DNA of 6,516 bases. It comes from Gemmatimonadales bacterium (GTDB lineage: Bacteria > Gemmatimonadota > Gemmatimonadetes > Gemmatimonadales > GWC2-71-9). The first letter of the stretch is position 1; every line of letters starts with the position of its first letter. Of the stretch, positions 1 to 5,901 are shown in pieces. A program made the position numbers and the translations under genes. Where the stretch lies: NCBI GenBank assembly GCA_030601605.1, contig JAUVTI010000112.1:1-6516 (forward strand), written 5' to 3'. The notes beneath the pieces are model-generated. The model saw only the letters and a program-made list of their open reading frames with translations. It ran no database searches and was not told the origin of the DNA.

Positions 1-99
1 GAGAAGGCCTATCGCATGGCCCAGGAAACGAATCATCCGGCCCTGGCAACTTATGAGGCCAACTACGAGCGGATGACGCAGAAGCTGGCCCAGCAGTAG
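1..99 (+). CDS. C-terminal end of an unidentified protein (partial)
   Basis: Frame 1 is open from the first base of the window to a TAG at 97-99, giving 32 residues that end in KLAQQ. The composition (many Ala, Glu, Gln, Met and Tyr, no hydrophobic segment) and the spacing of Tyr/Leu/Met suggest an amphipathic helix, as at the end of a TPR-like or other all-helical domain. That is inference from a short tail and I do not recognise the family. It lies 19 bases upstream of the CopD-like gene on the same strand, so the two may be co-transcribed. The start and most of the gene lie outside the window. Confidence 0.6.
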   Translation, partial: EKAYRMAQETNHPALATYEANYERMTQKLAQQ

Positions 100-118
100 C
101 CGGAAAGGCGACAAACAA

Positions 119-556
119 ATGAAGTGGGTCCTGCTAATCCACATATTGGGCGCCACGATCTGGACCGGCGGCCACCTGGTGCTGGCACTGACGGTGCTCC
201 CGCGCGCGCTGCGCGCGCGGGATCCCAACGTGATCCAGGAGTTCGAGGCGGGCTACGCGCGGCTCGGAATGCCCGCCCTGCTGGTCCAGATCGTGACGGG
301 CCTCTGGCTCGCATACCAATACCTGCCGAGTCCGGCCGCCTGGTTCGGGTTCGGCTCGCCGGTCGCGGTTCACATCTTCGTGAAGCTCGCGCTCCTGGCG
401 CTCACTCTCGCACTCGCGATGCACGCACGGCTCAGGGTGATCCCGAAGCTCGACGCGGATCGCCTCGGCGTCCTCGCCTACCACATCGTGGCCGTCACGA
501 TCCTCTCCGTGCTGTTCGTGGTCGTGGGCACCGGCTTCCGGTTCGGGGGTTGGTAG
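119..556 (+). CDS. Small CopD-like four-helix membrane protein
   Basis: This is a 145-residue integral inner-membrane protein with four predicted membrane helices, at about residues 3-27, 51-69, 82-102 and 118-137. The N-terminal pattern (H8, then IWTGGH at 14-19) and the helix-embedded histidines H85, H102 and H122 resemble the small stand-alone proteins usually annotated as CopD-family copper resistance proteins. Larger CopD proteins are linked to copper uptake across the inner membrane; for the small forms the ligand (copper or haem) and role are unproven. The connection between helices 1 and 2 is basic (R29, R32, R34) and probably cytoplasmic. The ATG at 119 is preceded by GGAAAGG at 102-108, ten bases upstream, which supports this start. 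No copC, copper ATPase or metal regulator is visible nearby, so a copper role rests on homology alone. Confidence 0.85.
   Translation: MKWVLLIHILGATIWTGGHLVLALTVLPRALRARDPNVIQEFEAGYARLGMPALLVQIVTGLWLAYQYLPSPAAWFGFGSPVAVHIFVKLALLALTLALAMHARLRVIPKLDADRLGVLAYHIVAVTILSVLFVVVGTGFRFGGW
198..222. repeat. Perfect 25-base GC palindrome inside the CopD-like gene
   Basis: Bases 198-209 (TCCCGCGCGCGC) are the exact reverse complement of 211-222, with a single T at 210 between them. Each arm contains an alternating CG run. The stretch is in frame and encodes the basic segment around residues 27-35 (LPRALRARD). As RNA it could form a very stable hairpin with a 3-base or larger loop, about 80 bases into the message. 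It may simply result from Arg/Ala codons at high GC, and no function can be claimed. Confidence 0.75.
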
Positions 557-565
557 ATCGGGCAT

Positions 566-594
566 TTGCCTGTGGCGTGACACCGGGATAAACT
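566..594 (+). promoter_or_regulatory. Possible sigma70-type promoter for the DUF1207 gene
   Basis: TTGCCT at 566-571 (four of six matches to TTGACA) and TAAACT at 589-594 (four of six matches to TATAAT) are separated by 17 bases, in an AT-richer gap between two genes. Transcription would begin near 601, leaving only about 22 bases before the ATG at 623 and almost none before the TTG at 605. Neither start has a Shine-Dalgarno sequence. The match is modest and the call rests on spacing and position only. Confidence 0.35.
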
Positions 595-622
595 CCGCTT
601 TCTCTTGACGAGCACTTACTCG

Positions 623-1471
623 ATGTCCGGAAAGCGGCTCGCCGCAGCTCGCGCCCTGTTGCTGGGCGCGGTCCTGCTCTCGCCAACCGCCCTCGCGGCG
701 CAAGAGACTTCACGCTTCCTGCCCTCGCGCGAGTATTTCCCGACTCTCTTCGCGGACCCGCGCCAGCCCACGACCGCCGCCAAGCTCGTGTACGCCACGG
801 ACAGCCCCACGCAGTTCGGATCGATCGTGGAGGGTGAGGCCGCGTTCGGCGCGTCCGTGCCGCTCTACCGCCTGGCGGGAAAGAGCCTCGAGGATGCTCT
901 CGTTCTGGGCGTGGAGGGCGGCGTATTCGCCCGCTTCAACATGGAGACGGTAGAGAAGGACCTGATCACGACTGACTGGGTGTTCGCGGTTCCCCTGGTG
1001 CTGCACCGCGGCGGCAACTGGTTGCGTCTGCGCTACTATCACACGAGCGCGCACTTGGGCGACGAGTACATGACGCGGTTCGAAACTCTCCGCGTCGTGT
1101 ACGCCCGGGACGCGCTCGAGCTGCTCGGCTGGTGGCGGGCGCGGCCGTGGATCGGCCTCTACGGAGGCGGCGGATGGGCCTTCAAACCCGATCCGCCCGA
1201 GCACGACCCGTTCACGCTGCGCGCGGGGCTGCAGGCACAGGGAGTGGACAAGAAGACCGTGCGCCCCTACGGCGCCGCGGACGTGCTGTGGGATCAGCAG
1301 AACGACTGGACGCCCCGCTTCAGCCTTCAGGCAGGCATTCTCCTTTCGGTCGCGGGCAGCAGTCGTGACATCAGGATCGGCGCTGAGTTCGTCACGGGCC
1401 CGGCGCCGCAGGGCCAGTTCAACCACGTAGAGACAACGTACTTGTCTCTAGGTTTCTATCTGGATCTCTAG
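623..1471 (+). CDS. DUF1207-family exported protein, probably outer-membrane associated
   Basis: From the ATG at 623 this encodes 282 residues. A TTG at 605 in the same frame would add six residues (MTSTYS). I prefer the ATG because it gives a compact signal peptide: SGKR, a hydrophobic stretch rich in Ala and Leu, then a cleavage site around ALAA/QE. Neither start has a ribosome-binding site. Numbered from the TTG, the mature protein shows the DUF1207 hallmarks: FLPSREYFPTLFADPRQP at 38-55, an ADPR-type segment near the N-terminus; GVFARFNM at 106-113; DLITTDW at 119-125; HTSAHLGDEY at 146-155; and LYGGGGW at 185-191. The alternating polar and hydrophobic strands and the end in LGFYLDL suit an outer-membrane or periplasmic beta-rich protein. 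The family has no established function. Its neighbours are a membrane protein upstream and a secreted propeller protein downstream, so the surroundings are cell-envelope genes. Confidence 0.85.
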   Translation: MSGKRLAAARALLLGAVLLSPTALAAQETSRFLPSREYFPTLFADPRQPTTAAKLVYATDSPTQFGSIVEGEAAFGASVPLYRLAGKSLEDALVLGVEGGVFARFNMETVEKDLITTDWVFAVPLVLHRGGNWLRLRYYHTSAHLGDEYMTRFETLRVVYARDALELLGWWRARPWIGLYGGGGWAFKPDPPEHDPFTLRAGLQAQGVDKKTVRPYGAADVLWDQQNDWTPRFSLQAGILLSVAGSSRDIRIGAEFVTGPAPQGQFNHVETTYLSLGFYLDL

Positions 1472-1477
1472 GAACGC

Positions 1478-1514
1478 GCCGGCCAGGCCGGCTCGAGGCC
1501 CGACCGTCGGGCCT
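1478..1514 (+). terminator. Two tandem GC hairpins without a T-tract
   Basis: Two perfect inverted repeats sit side by side directly after the DUF1207 stop. The first is GCCGGCC at 1478-1484 and GGCCGGC at 1486-1492 around one A. The second is AGGCCCGAC at 1496-1504 and GTCGGGCCT at 1506-1514 around one C. Neither is followed by a run of T, so this is not a classical intrinsic terminator. It could be a weak or factor-assisted terminator, or a structure that protects the 3' end of the upstream message. The second arm ends seven bases before the Shine-Dalgarno site of the next gene, so it could also affect that gene's translation. Confidence 0.45.
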
Positions 1515-1532
1515 GCCACACGGGAGGGGTCG

Positions 1533-4500
1533 ATGAAGAAGATCTTCTTGTTCCTGCTCACACTCGCGATCACGTGCTCGGTCGCCGCTCCGGTCTTCGC
1601 ACAGGACGACGACGACGACGATGACAAGCCACCCGAGCTCGACTCGGCGCTGGTCTCGGGGCTCGAGCTCCGGGGCATCGGGCCCGCGCTCATGTCGGGG
1701 CGCATAATCGACATCGCGGTGGACCCGGTGCGGCGCAGCACGTGGTACGTAGCCGCGGCCTCCGGCAACGTGTGGAAGACGGAGAACGCAGGCACCACGT
1801 GGAAGCCGATCTTCGACAAGTACGGCTCCTACTCCATCGGCTCGGTGGCGGTCGATCCCAACAACCGCTTCGTGGTGTGGATCGGCACGGGGGAGAACAA
1901 CAGCCAGCGCAGCGTCGGCTACGGAGACGGGCTCTACAAGTCGCTCGACGGCGGGCGTAGCTTCGAGAAGGTGGGCCTCGAGAACTCGGAGCACATTGCC
2001 AAGATCCTCATAGACCCGCGCAATTCGGACGTGGTGTACGTGGCAGCCCAGGGCCCGCTGTGGGCGCCCGGTGGCGACCGCGGACTGTACAAGACCACCG
2101 ACGGCGGGGAGACGTGGGAGCAGGTGCTCGCGATCAGCGAGAACACCGGAGTGACCGACGTACACTTCGACCCGCGCAACCCCGACGTGCTGTACGCGGC
2201 CTCTTACCAGCGACGCCGGCACGTGTGGGTGCTGCTCAACGGCGGACCGGAGTCGGGCATCTACAAGTCCACCGACGCGGGCGCCACCTGGCGCAAGATC
2301 AACAAGGGGCTTCCCAAGGGAGACAAGGGCCGCATCGGCCTCGCGGTATCCCCCATCGATCCGGACGTGGTGTACGCGATCGTGGAGGCCACCGGTGACA
2401 AGGGCGGCTTCTTCCGCTCGCAGGACGGCGGGGAGAACTGGTCCAAGCAGAGCAGCTACGTGAGCGGCAGCCCGCAGTACTACCAGGAGATCTACGCCGA
2501 TCCCCACAAGTTCGACCGCATCTACTCGATGGACACGCGGATGATGGTGTCGGAGGACGGGGGCAAGACCTTCGAGCGCCTGGGCAACCAGTACAAGCAC
2601 GTAGACGACCACGCCCTGGTGTTCGACCCCGACGATCCTGACCACCTGATCATCGGATGTGACGGCGGTGTGTACGAAACGTGGGACCGTGGCAAGTCAT
2701 ACGACTACAAGGCCAACCTGCCGATCACGCAGTTCTACAAGTTGGCGATCGACAACGACACGCCGTTCTACAACGTGTACGGCGGCACGCAGGACAACGC
2801 CACCCAGGGCGGGCCGTCGCGCACCACCAACGTGCACGGCATCCGCAACAGCGACTGGTACATCACGGTAGGGGGCGACGGCTTCGATCCGGCAGTGGAC
2901 CCGGAAGATCCGAACATCGTGTACTCGCAGTGGCAGTACGGCGGGTTGATCCGCTACGATCGCAGCACCGGCGAGCGGATAGACATCAGGCCGCAACCAG
3001 ACGCGGACGGGCCCCCGCTGCGCTGGAACTGGGACTCGGCGCTGCTGATCAGCCCGCACCTGCACACGCGCCTCTACTACGGATCGCAGATCCTGTTCCG
3101 CAGCGATGACCGCGGCGACAGTTGGCGCGCCATCAGCCCGGACCTCACGCGCAACATGGACCGCAACCGGCTCGAGATCATGGGACGGGTGTGGAGCGTG
3201 GACGCGGTGGCGAAGAACCGCTCCACGTCCTTCTACGGCACGATCGTGGCGGTCTCGGAGTCGCCGCTGGTGCCGGATCTGCTGTACGTCGGCACCGACG
3301 ACGGGCTGATACAGGTGAGCGATGACGCCGGCGCCAGCTGGACGCGCATCGAGAGGGTCGGCGATGTCCCGGACATGTCGTACGTGAACGACGTCGAGGC
3401 CTCGGTGCACGACTCCAACACCGTCTTCGCCGTGTTCAACAACCACAAGCGCGGCGACTTCAAGCCGCACGTCTACAGGAGCACCAATCGCGGCCGCTCA
3501 TGGCGGGACATCAGTGGTGACCTGCCGGAGCGCGGCTCTACCTACACGATCGTGCAAGACCACGTGAACCCGGACCTGCTGTTCGTGGGCACCGAGTTCG
3601 GAATCTTCTTCACCGTGGACGGCGGTGAGAAGTGGATTCGGCTCAAGGGCGGGATTCCGACCATCGTCGTGCGCGACCTGGAGATACAGCGGCGCGAGAA
3701 CGACCTCGTCGCAGCCTCGTTCGGACGCGGATTCTACATCCTCGACGACTACACGCCGCTGCGGGAGCTGAGTGATGCACTGGTCCAGCAGGAGGCGCAC
3801 CTGTTCCCGATCAAGAGGGCATTGATGTACATCCAGGACCGCCCGATGGGCGGCGGCGACAGGGCGAGCCAGGGCGCCAGCTTCTATACGGCTCCCAACC
3901 CTCCGTTCGGGGCCACGTTCACCTATTACCTGCGCGAGTCCCTCAAGACCCAGGAGGCCCAGCGGCACGGGCGGGAAGCCAAGCTCGCCAAGGACAGCCA
4001 GGACGTCTTCTACCCGACATGGGACGAGCTCAAGGCCGAGGATCGGGAGGAGGATCCGGCGGTCATACTAACGGTGCGGGACGCGGCCGGAGACGTCGTG
4101 CGGCGCATCGGCGGCAAGACCTCCAAGGGCATCCACCGGGTGACGTGGGACTTCCGCTATCCCGGGTTCGGACCCATCAGCCTCACCGGTGACGGCAACG
4201 GTCCCCTGGCGCTGCCCGGCACCTACACGGTGAGCATCGACAAGCGAGTGGACGGCGTCACCACGCAGCTCGTGCCGCCGACTCCGTTCGAAGTCGAGTC
4301 GCTCGGCATGCCGAGCCTGCCCCCGGCAGACCGTGAGGCGGTGCTGGCGTTCCAGCGCCAGACCGGCGAACTGCAGCGCGCCGTCATGGGTGCCAGCCGG
4401 GCCGCCGCCGAGGCAGCCGAGCACATCGAGTACATCAAGCGCGCCATCGAAGTCTCGCCCAACGTGGACGCGGACCTGCGCGTCGAGGCCCGCTCGCTGG

Positions 4501-4808
4501 AGCTGCGGCTCATGGATCTCAGGGAGGCGCTGACCGGCGACCCGACCAAGGGGCGACGCAGTGAACCCGAGATGCCGGGCATCATCGGGAGGGTCAATAC
4601 GGTGGTGCGCGGACACTGGTCCACCACATCCGGGCCCACACAGACACACCGGCGAAGCTACGAGATCGCGTCCGAGGAGTTCGGCGCCATCGTAGACGAC
4701 TTGCGCGCACTTATCGAGGTGGACCTGGTGGCGCTCGAGCAGCACCTCGAGGCCGCCGGCGTCCCCTGGACACCGGGCCGCGGCGTGCCGACCTGGCCGC
4801 CGCAGTAG
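1533..4808 (+). CDS. Large secreted Vps10/sortilin-like Asp-box beta-propeller protein
   Basis: This is a 1091-residue exported protein. The signal peptide covers residues 1-23 (MKKIF, a hydrophobic core, VFA/Q cleavage). C15 is not in a lipobox, so signal peptidase I is expected. A tract of seven Asp then a Lys (25-32) opens the mature chain. Eleven Asp-box motifs of the type S/T-x-D-x-G-x-T-W begin near residues 82, 136, 187, 245, 295, 339, 383, 523, 595, 649 and 693, defining one or two BNR/Vps10-type beta-propellers. The box-free part at 391-522 carries GGTQDN (417-422) and GGDGFDP (447-453), which I recall as conserved in bacterial members. Residues 842-905 resemble a small FlgD-like Ig fold (VRDAAGDVVR, then LPGTYTV), and 930-1070 are helical. 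Bacterial members are often called glycosyl hydrolase or sialidase, but the Asp-box is structural and no catalytic set is evident. They may bind or process protein or glycan in the periplasm or outside the cell. GGGAGGGG at 1522-1529 fixes the start. Confidence 0.9.
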   Translation: MKKIFLFLLTLAITCSVAAPVFAQDDDDDDDKPPELDSALVSGLELRGIGPALMSGRIIDIAVDPVRRSTWYVAAASGNVWKTENAGTTWKPIFDKYGSYSIGSVAVDPNNRFVVWIGTGENNSQRSVGYGDGLYKSLDGGRSFEKVGLENSEHIAKILIDPRNSDVVYVAAQGPLWAPGGDRGLYKTTDGGETWEQVLAISENTGVTDVHFDPRNPDVLYAASYQRRRHVWVLLNGGPESGIYKSTDAGATWRKINKGLPKGDKGRIGLAVSPIDPDVVYAIVEATGDKGGFFRSQDGGENWSKQSSYVSGSPQYYQEIYADPHKFDRIYSMDTRMMVSEDGGKTFERLGNQYKHVDDHALVFDPDDPDHLIIGCDGGVYETWDRGKSYDYKANLPITQFYKLAIDNDTPFYNVYGGTQDNATQGGPSRTTNVHGIRNSDWYITVGGDGFDPAVDPEDPNIVYSQWQYGGLIRYDRSTGERIDIRPQPDADGPPLRWNWDSALLISPHLHTRLYYGSQILFRSDDRGDSWRAISPDLTRNMDRNRLEIMGRVWSVDAVAKNRSTSFYGTIVAVSESPLVPDLLYVGTDDGLIQVSDDAGASWTRIERVGDVPDMSYVNDVEASVHDSNTVFAVFNNHKRGDFKPHVYRSTNRGRSWRDISGDLPERGSTYTIVQDHVNPDLLFVGTEFGIFFTVDGGEKWIRLKGGIPTIVVRDLEIQRRENDLVAASFGRGFYILDDYTPLRELSDALVQQEAHLFPIKRALMYIQDRPMGGGDRASQGASFYTAPNPPFGATFTYYLRESLKTQEAQRHGREAKLAKDSQDVFYPTWDELKAEDREEDPAVILTVRDAAGDVVRRIGGKTSKGIHRVTWDFRYPGFGPISLTGDGNGPLALPGTYTVSIDKRVDGVTTQLVPPTPFEVESLGMPSLPPADREAVLAFQRQTGELQRAVMGASRAAAEAAEHIEYIKRAIEVSPNVDADLRVEARSLELRLMDLREALTGDPTKGRRSEPEMPGIIGRVNTVVRGHWSTTSGPTQTHRRSYEIASEEFGAIVDDLRALIEVDLVALEQHLEAAGVPWTPGRGVPTWPPQ
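1605..1625 (+). repeat. GAC trinucleotide run encoding poly-Asp
   Basis: Five GAC codons followed by GAT and GAC encode seven consecutive Asp, just one residue after the predicted signal-peptide cleavage site of the large propeller protein. An in-frame triplet run such as this can change length by slippage without breaking the frame. The resulting mature N-terminus would be strongly acidic and could bind cations. The run ends in DDDDK, the textbook enteropeptidase sequence, which is probably coincidental here. Confidence 0.8.
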
Positions 4809-4812
4809 CAAC

Positions 4813-5373
4813 ATGCCCGACCACTTCGACTTCCTGGCGAGGATCTACGACCGGGTGATCCCGCCGCCCGATCCCGAGCGGCTGGGCGAACTGCTGCACT
4901 TACCGGCAGACGGTTGGCTACTCGACGCAGGCGGCGGAACGGGAAGGGTGTCCGCCTCGCTCCGCGAGCAGGTGGACGGGTTGGTGGTCAGCGACCTCTC
5001 GGCCGGCATGCTGGGGCAGGCACGCGCCAAGCAGGGACTGTACCCGGTACGCGCGCATGCGGAGACGCTTCCCTTCCCCGACCGCCGCTTCTCACGGGTG
5101 TTGGTCGTGGATGCGCTGCATCACTTCTGCGATCAGCGTGACGCCATCGCGGACCTGTTACGCGTACTCGAGCCGGGCGGGCGGCTCGTGATCGAGGAGC
5201 CTGACTACACCCGCTTCGCCGTGAAGCTCGTGGCGCTCGCCGAAAAGCTGGCTTTCATGCGCAGCCGCTTCCACACGCCAGAGGAAATTCGGGACATGGT
5301 GGCCGCCTTGGGACTGGAGGCGCGGATCGAGCGGGACGGGGGCTTCGCGGCCTGGGTGGTGGTCGACAAGTAG
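4813..5373 (+). CDS. Class I SAM-dependent methyltransferase (Methyltransf_11 type)
   Basis: This is a 186-residue cytosolic protein with the Rossmann-like methyltransferase core. Motif I is LDAGGGTG at 37-44, the SAM-binding glycine loop. D61 (VVSDLS), at the end of the second strand, should contact the ribose hydroxyls. AETLPF at 83-88 and VVDALHHF at 98-105 form the following strand and helix, and LRVLEPGGRLVIEEPD at 116-131 is the strand after the conserved PGG turn. The substrate is unknown. The opening (HFDFLARIYDRV) and the HHF motif resemble UbiE/MenG-like enzymes, but at 186 residues it is shorter than UbiE/MenG (about 230-250), so a quinone role is not supported. The ATG lies four bases after the propeller gene's stop, with no Shine-Dalgarno sequence, so translation probably depends on coupling to the upstream gene. 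Only the short region at 135-170 separates the core from the C-terminal strand, leaving little room for a substrate cap. Confidence 0.88.
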   Translation: MPDHFDFLARIYDRVIPPPDPERLGELLHLPADGWLLDAGGGTGRVSASLREQVDGLVVSDLSAGMLGQARAKQGLYPVRAHAETLPFPDRRFSRVLVVDALHHFCDQRDAIADLLRVLEPGGRLVIEEPDYTRFAVKLVALAEKLAFMRSRFHTPEEIRDMVAALGLEARIERDGGFAAWVVVDK

Positions 5374-5374
5374 G

Positions 5375-5380
5375 TATTAT
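5375..5380 (+). promoter_or_regulatory. Possible -10 element (TATTAT) close to the yajQ start
   Basis: TATTAT matches the -10 consensus at five of six positions and sits in a short AT-rich island between two GC-rich genes. It ends five bases before the ATG at 5386, so transcription would begin at or next to that ATG and give a leaderless message. There is no good Shine-Dalgarno sequence before this ATG, which fits. No convincing -35 box is seen at 16-18 bases upstream, so this rests on one hexamer and its position. Confidence 0.35.
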
Positions 5381-5385
5381 TCCCC

Positions 5386-5889
5386 ATGGCTTCCAATGCT
5401 TCCTTCGACATTTCCACGGGCGCCGACCTCCAGGAGGTCGACAACGCCGTGAACCAGGCAATGAAGGAGGTCCGGCAACGGTATGACTTCCGGGGCTCCA
5501 ACTGCACCATCACGTTCAACCGGGCCGGCGCGGCGCTCACGCTCGAAGCCGACGACGACTTCCAGATGAAGGCGCTGTGGGACGTGCTGCAGACCAAGCT
5601 CATTCGCCGCAAGGTGCCTCTCGAGAACGCGAAGGCCGGCGAGGACACTCCCTCCGGCGGCGGTCGTATCCGGCGCGAGGTCACCTTCATGCAGGGGATC
5701 CCCGAGGACATAGCCCGCAAGATCGTGAAGGACGTGAAGGCCCAGGGATACAAGAAGACGCAAGTAGCGATCCAGGGCGACGAGCTGCGCGTAACGAGTC
5801 CCTCGCGGGACATCCTGCAGGAGGTGATCACTTTCGTGCGGTCGCAGGACTACGGCATCGAGTTGACGTTCGGCAACTACCGCTCCTGA
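5386..5889 (+). CDS. yajQ: YajQ-family nucleotide-binding protein
   Basis: This 167-residue cytosolic protein is close to the usual length (E. coli YajQ is about 163). It aligns by eye along its whole length with the YajQ family (PF04461): SFDI at 6-9, LQEVDNAVNQA at 15-25, YDFRG at 33-37, DFQ at 58-60, KLIRRKV at 71-77, QGI at 103-105, KIVKDVK at 112-118, QGDELRVT at 130-137, SRD at 140-142 and FGNYR at 162-166. The fold is two similar alpha/beta halves. Family members bind nucleic acids or nucleotides, and a Xanthomonas member is a reported cyclic-di-GMP receptor that acts with a transcription factor; whether this one binds cyclic-di-GMP cannot be told from sequence. It starts 12 bases after the methyltransferase stop and ends 12 bases before hpt. 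The ATG at 5386 is the only start that keeps the conserved SFDI segment near the N-terminus. Confidence 0.95.
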   Translation: MASNASFDISTGADLQEVDNAVNQAMKEVRQRYDFRGSNCTITFNRAGAALTLEADDDFQMKALWDVLQTKLIRRKVPLENAKAGEDTPSGGGRIRREVTFMQGIPEDIARKIVKDVKAQGYKKTQVAIQGDELRVTSPSRDILQEVITFVRSQDYGIELTFGNYRS

Positions 5890-5901
5890 GGCGGGAATCG
5901 C

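Noticed and set aside
124..591. A 155-codon plus-strand frame overlapping the CopD-like gene
   Set aside because: It is a frame-shifted reading of the membrane protein gene, with Arg/Gly/Ala-rich composition and no domain features; the frame beginning at 119 has clear membrane helices.
1575..1577. Cys15 as a lipoprotein attachment site in the propeller protein
   Set aside because: The residues before it (AIT) do not form a lipobox, and a good signal peptidase I site (VFA/Q) lies downstream at 21-24.
1614..1628. DDDDK as a functional enteropeptidase-type processing site
   Set aside because: It is the by-product of an Asp run followed by Lys; no matching protease is known in bacteria of this kind.
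1419..2645. A 408-codon open frame on the minus strand opposite the DUF1207 gene end and the propeller gene
   Set aside because: Its product is rich in Arg, His, Val and Leu with no domain pattern, as expected from the complement of a GC-rich coding strand. The plus-strand frame has a signal peptide, regular Asp-boxes and a Shine-Dalgarno site.
1533..4808. Sialidase or glycosyl hydrolase activity for the propeller protein
   Set aside because: Asp-boxes are structural turns shared by sialidases, Vps10 proteins and Ycf48-like proteins. I could not identify the arginine triad or the Tyr/Glu/Asp catalytic set of sialidases, so no enzyme activity is assigned.
5169..5188. Hairpin CGAGCCG/CGGCTCG inside the methyltransferase gene
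   Set aside because: It falls on the conserved EPGGRL motif, where high-GC codon choice readily gives such pairing; the arms are only seven bases.
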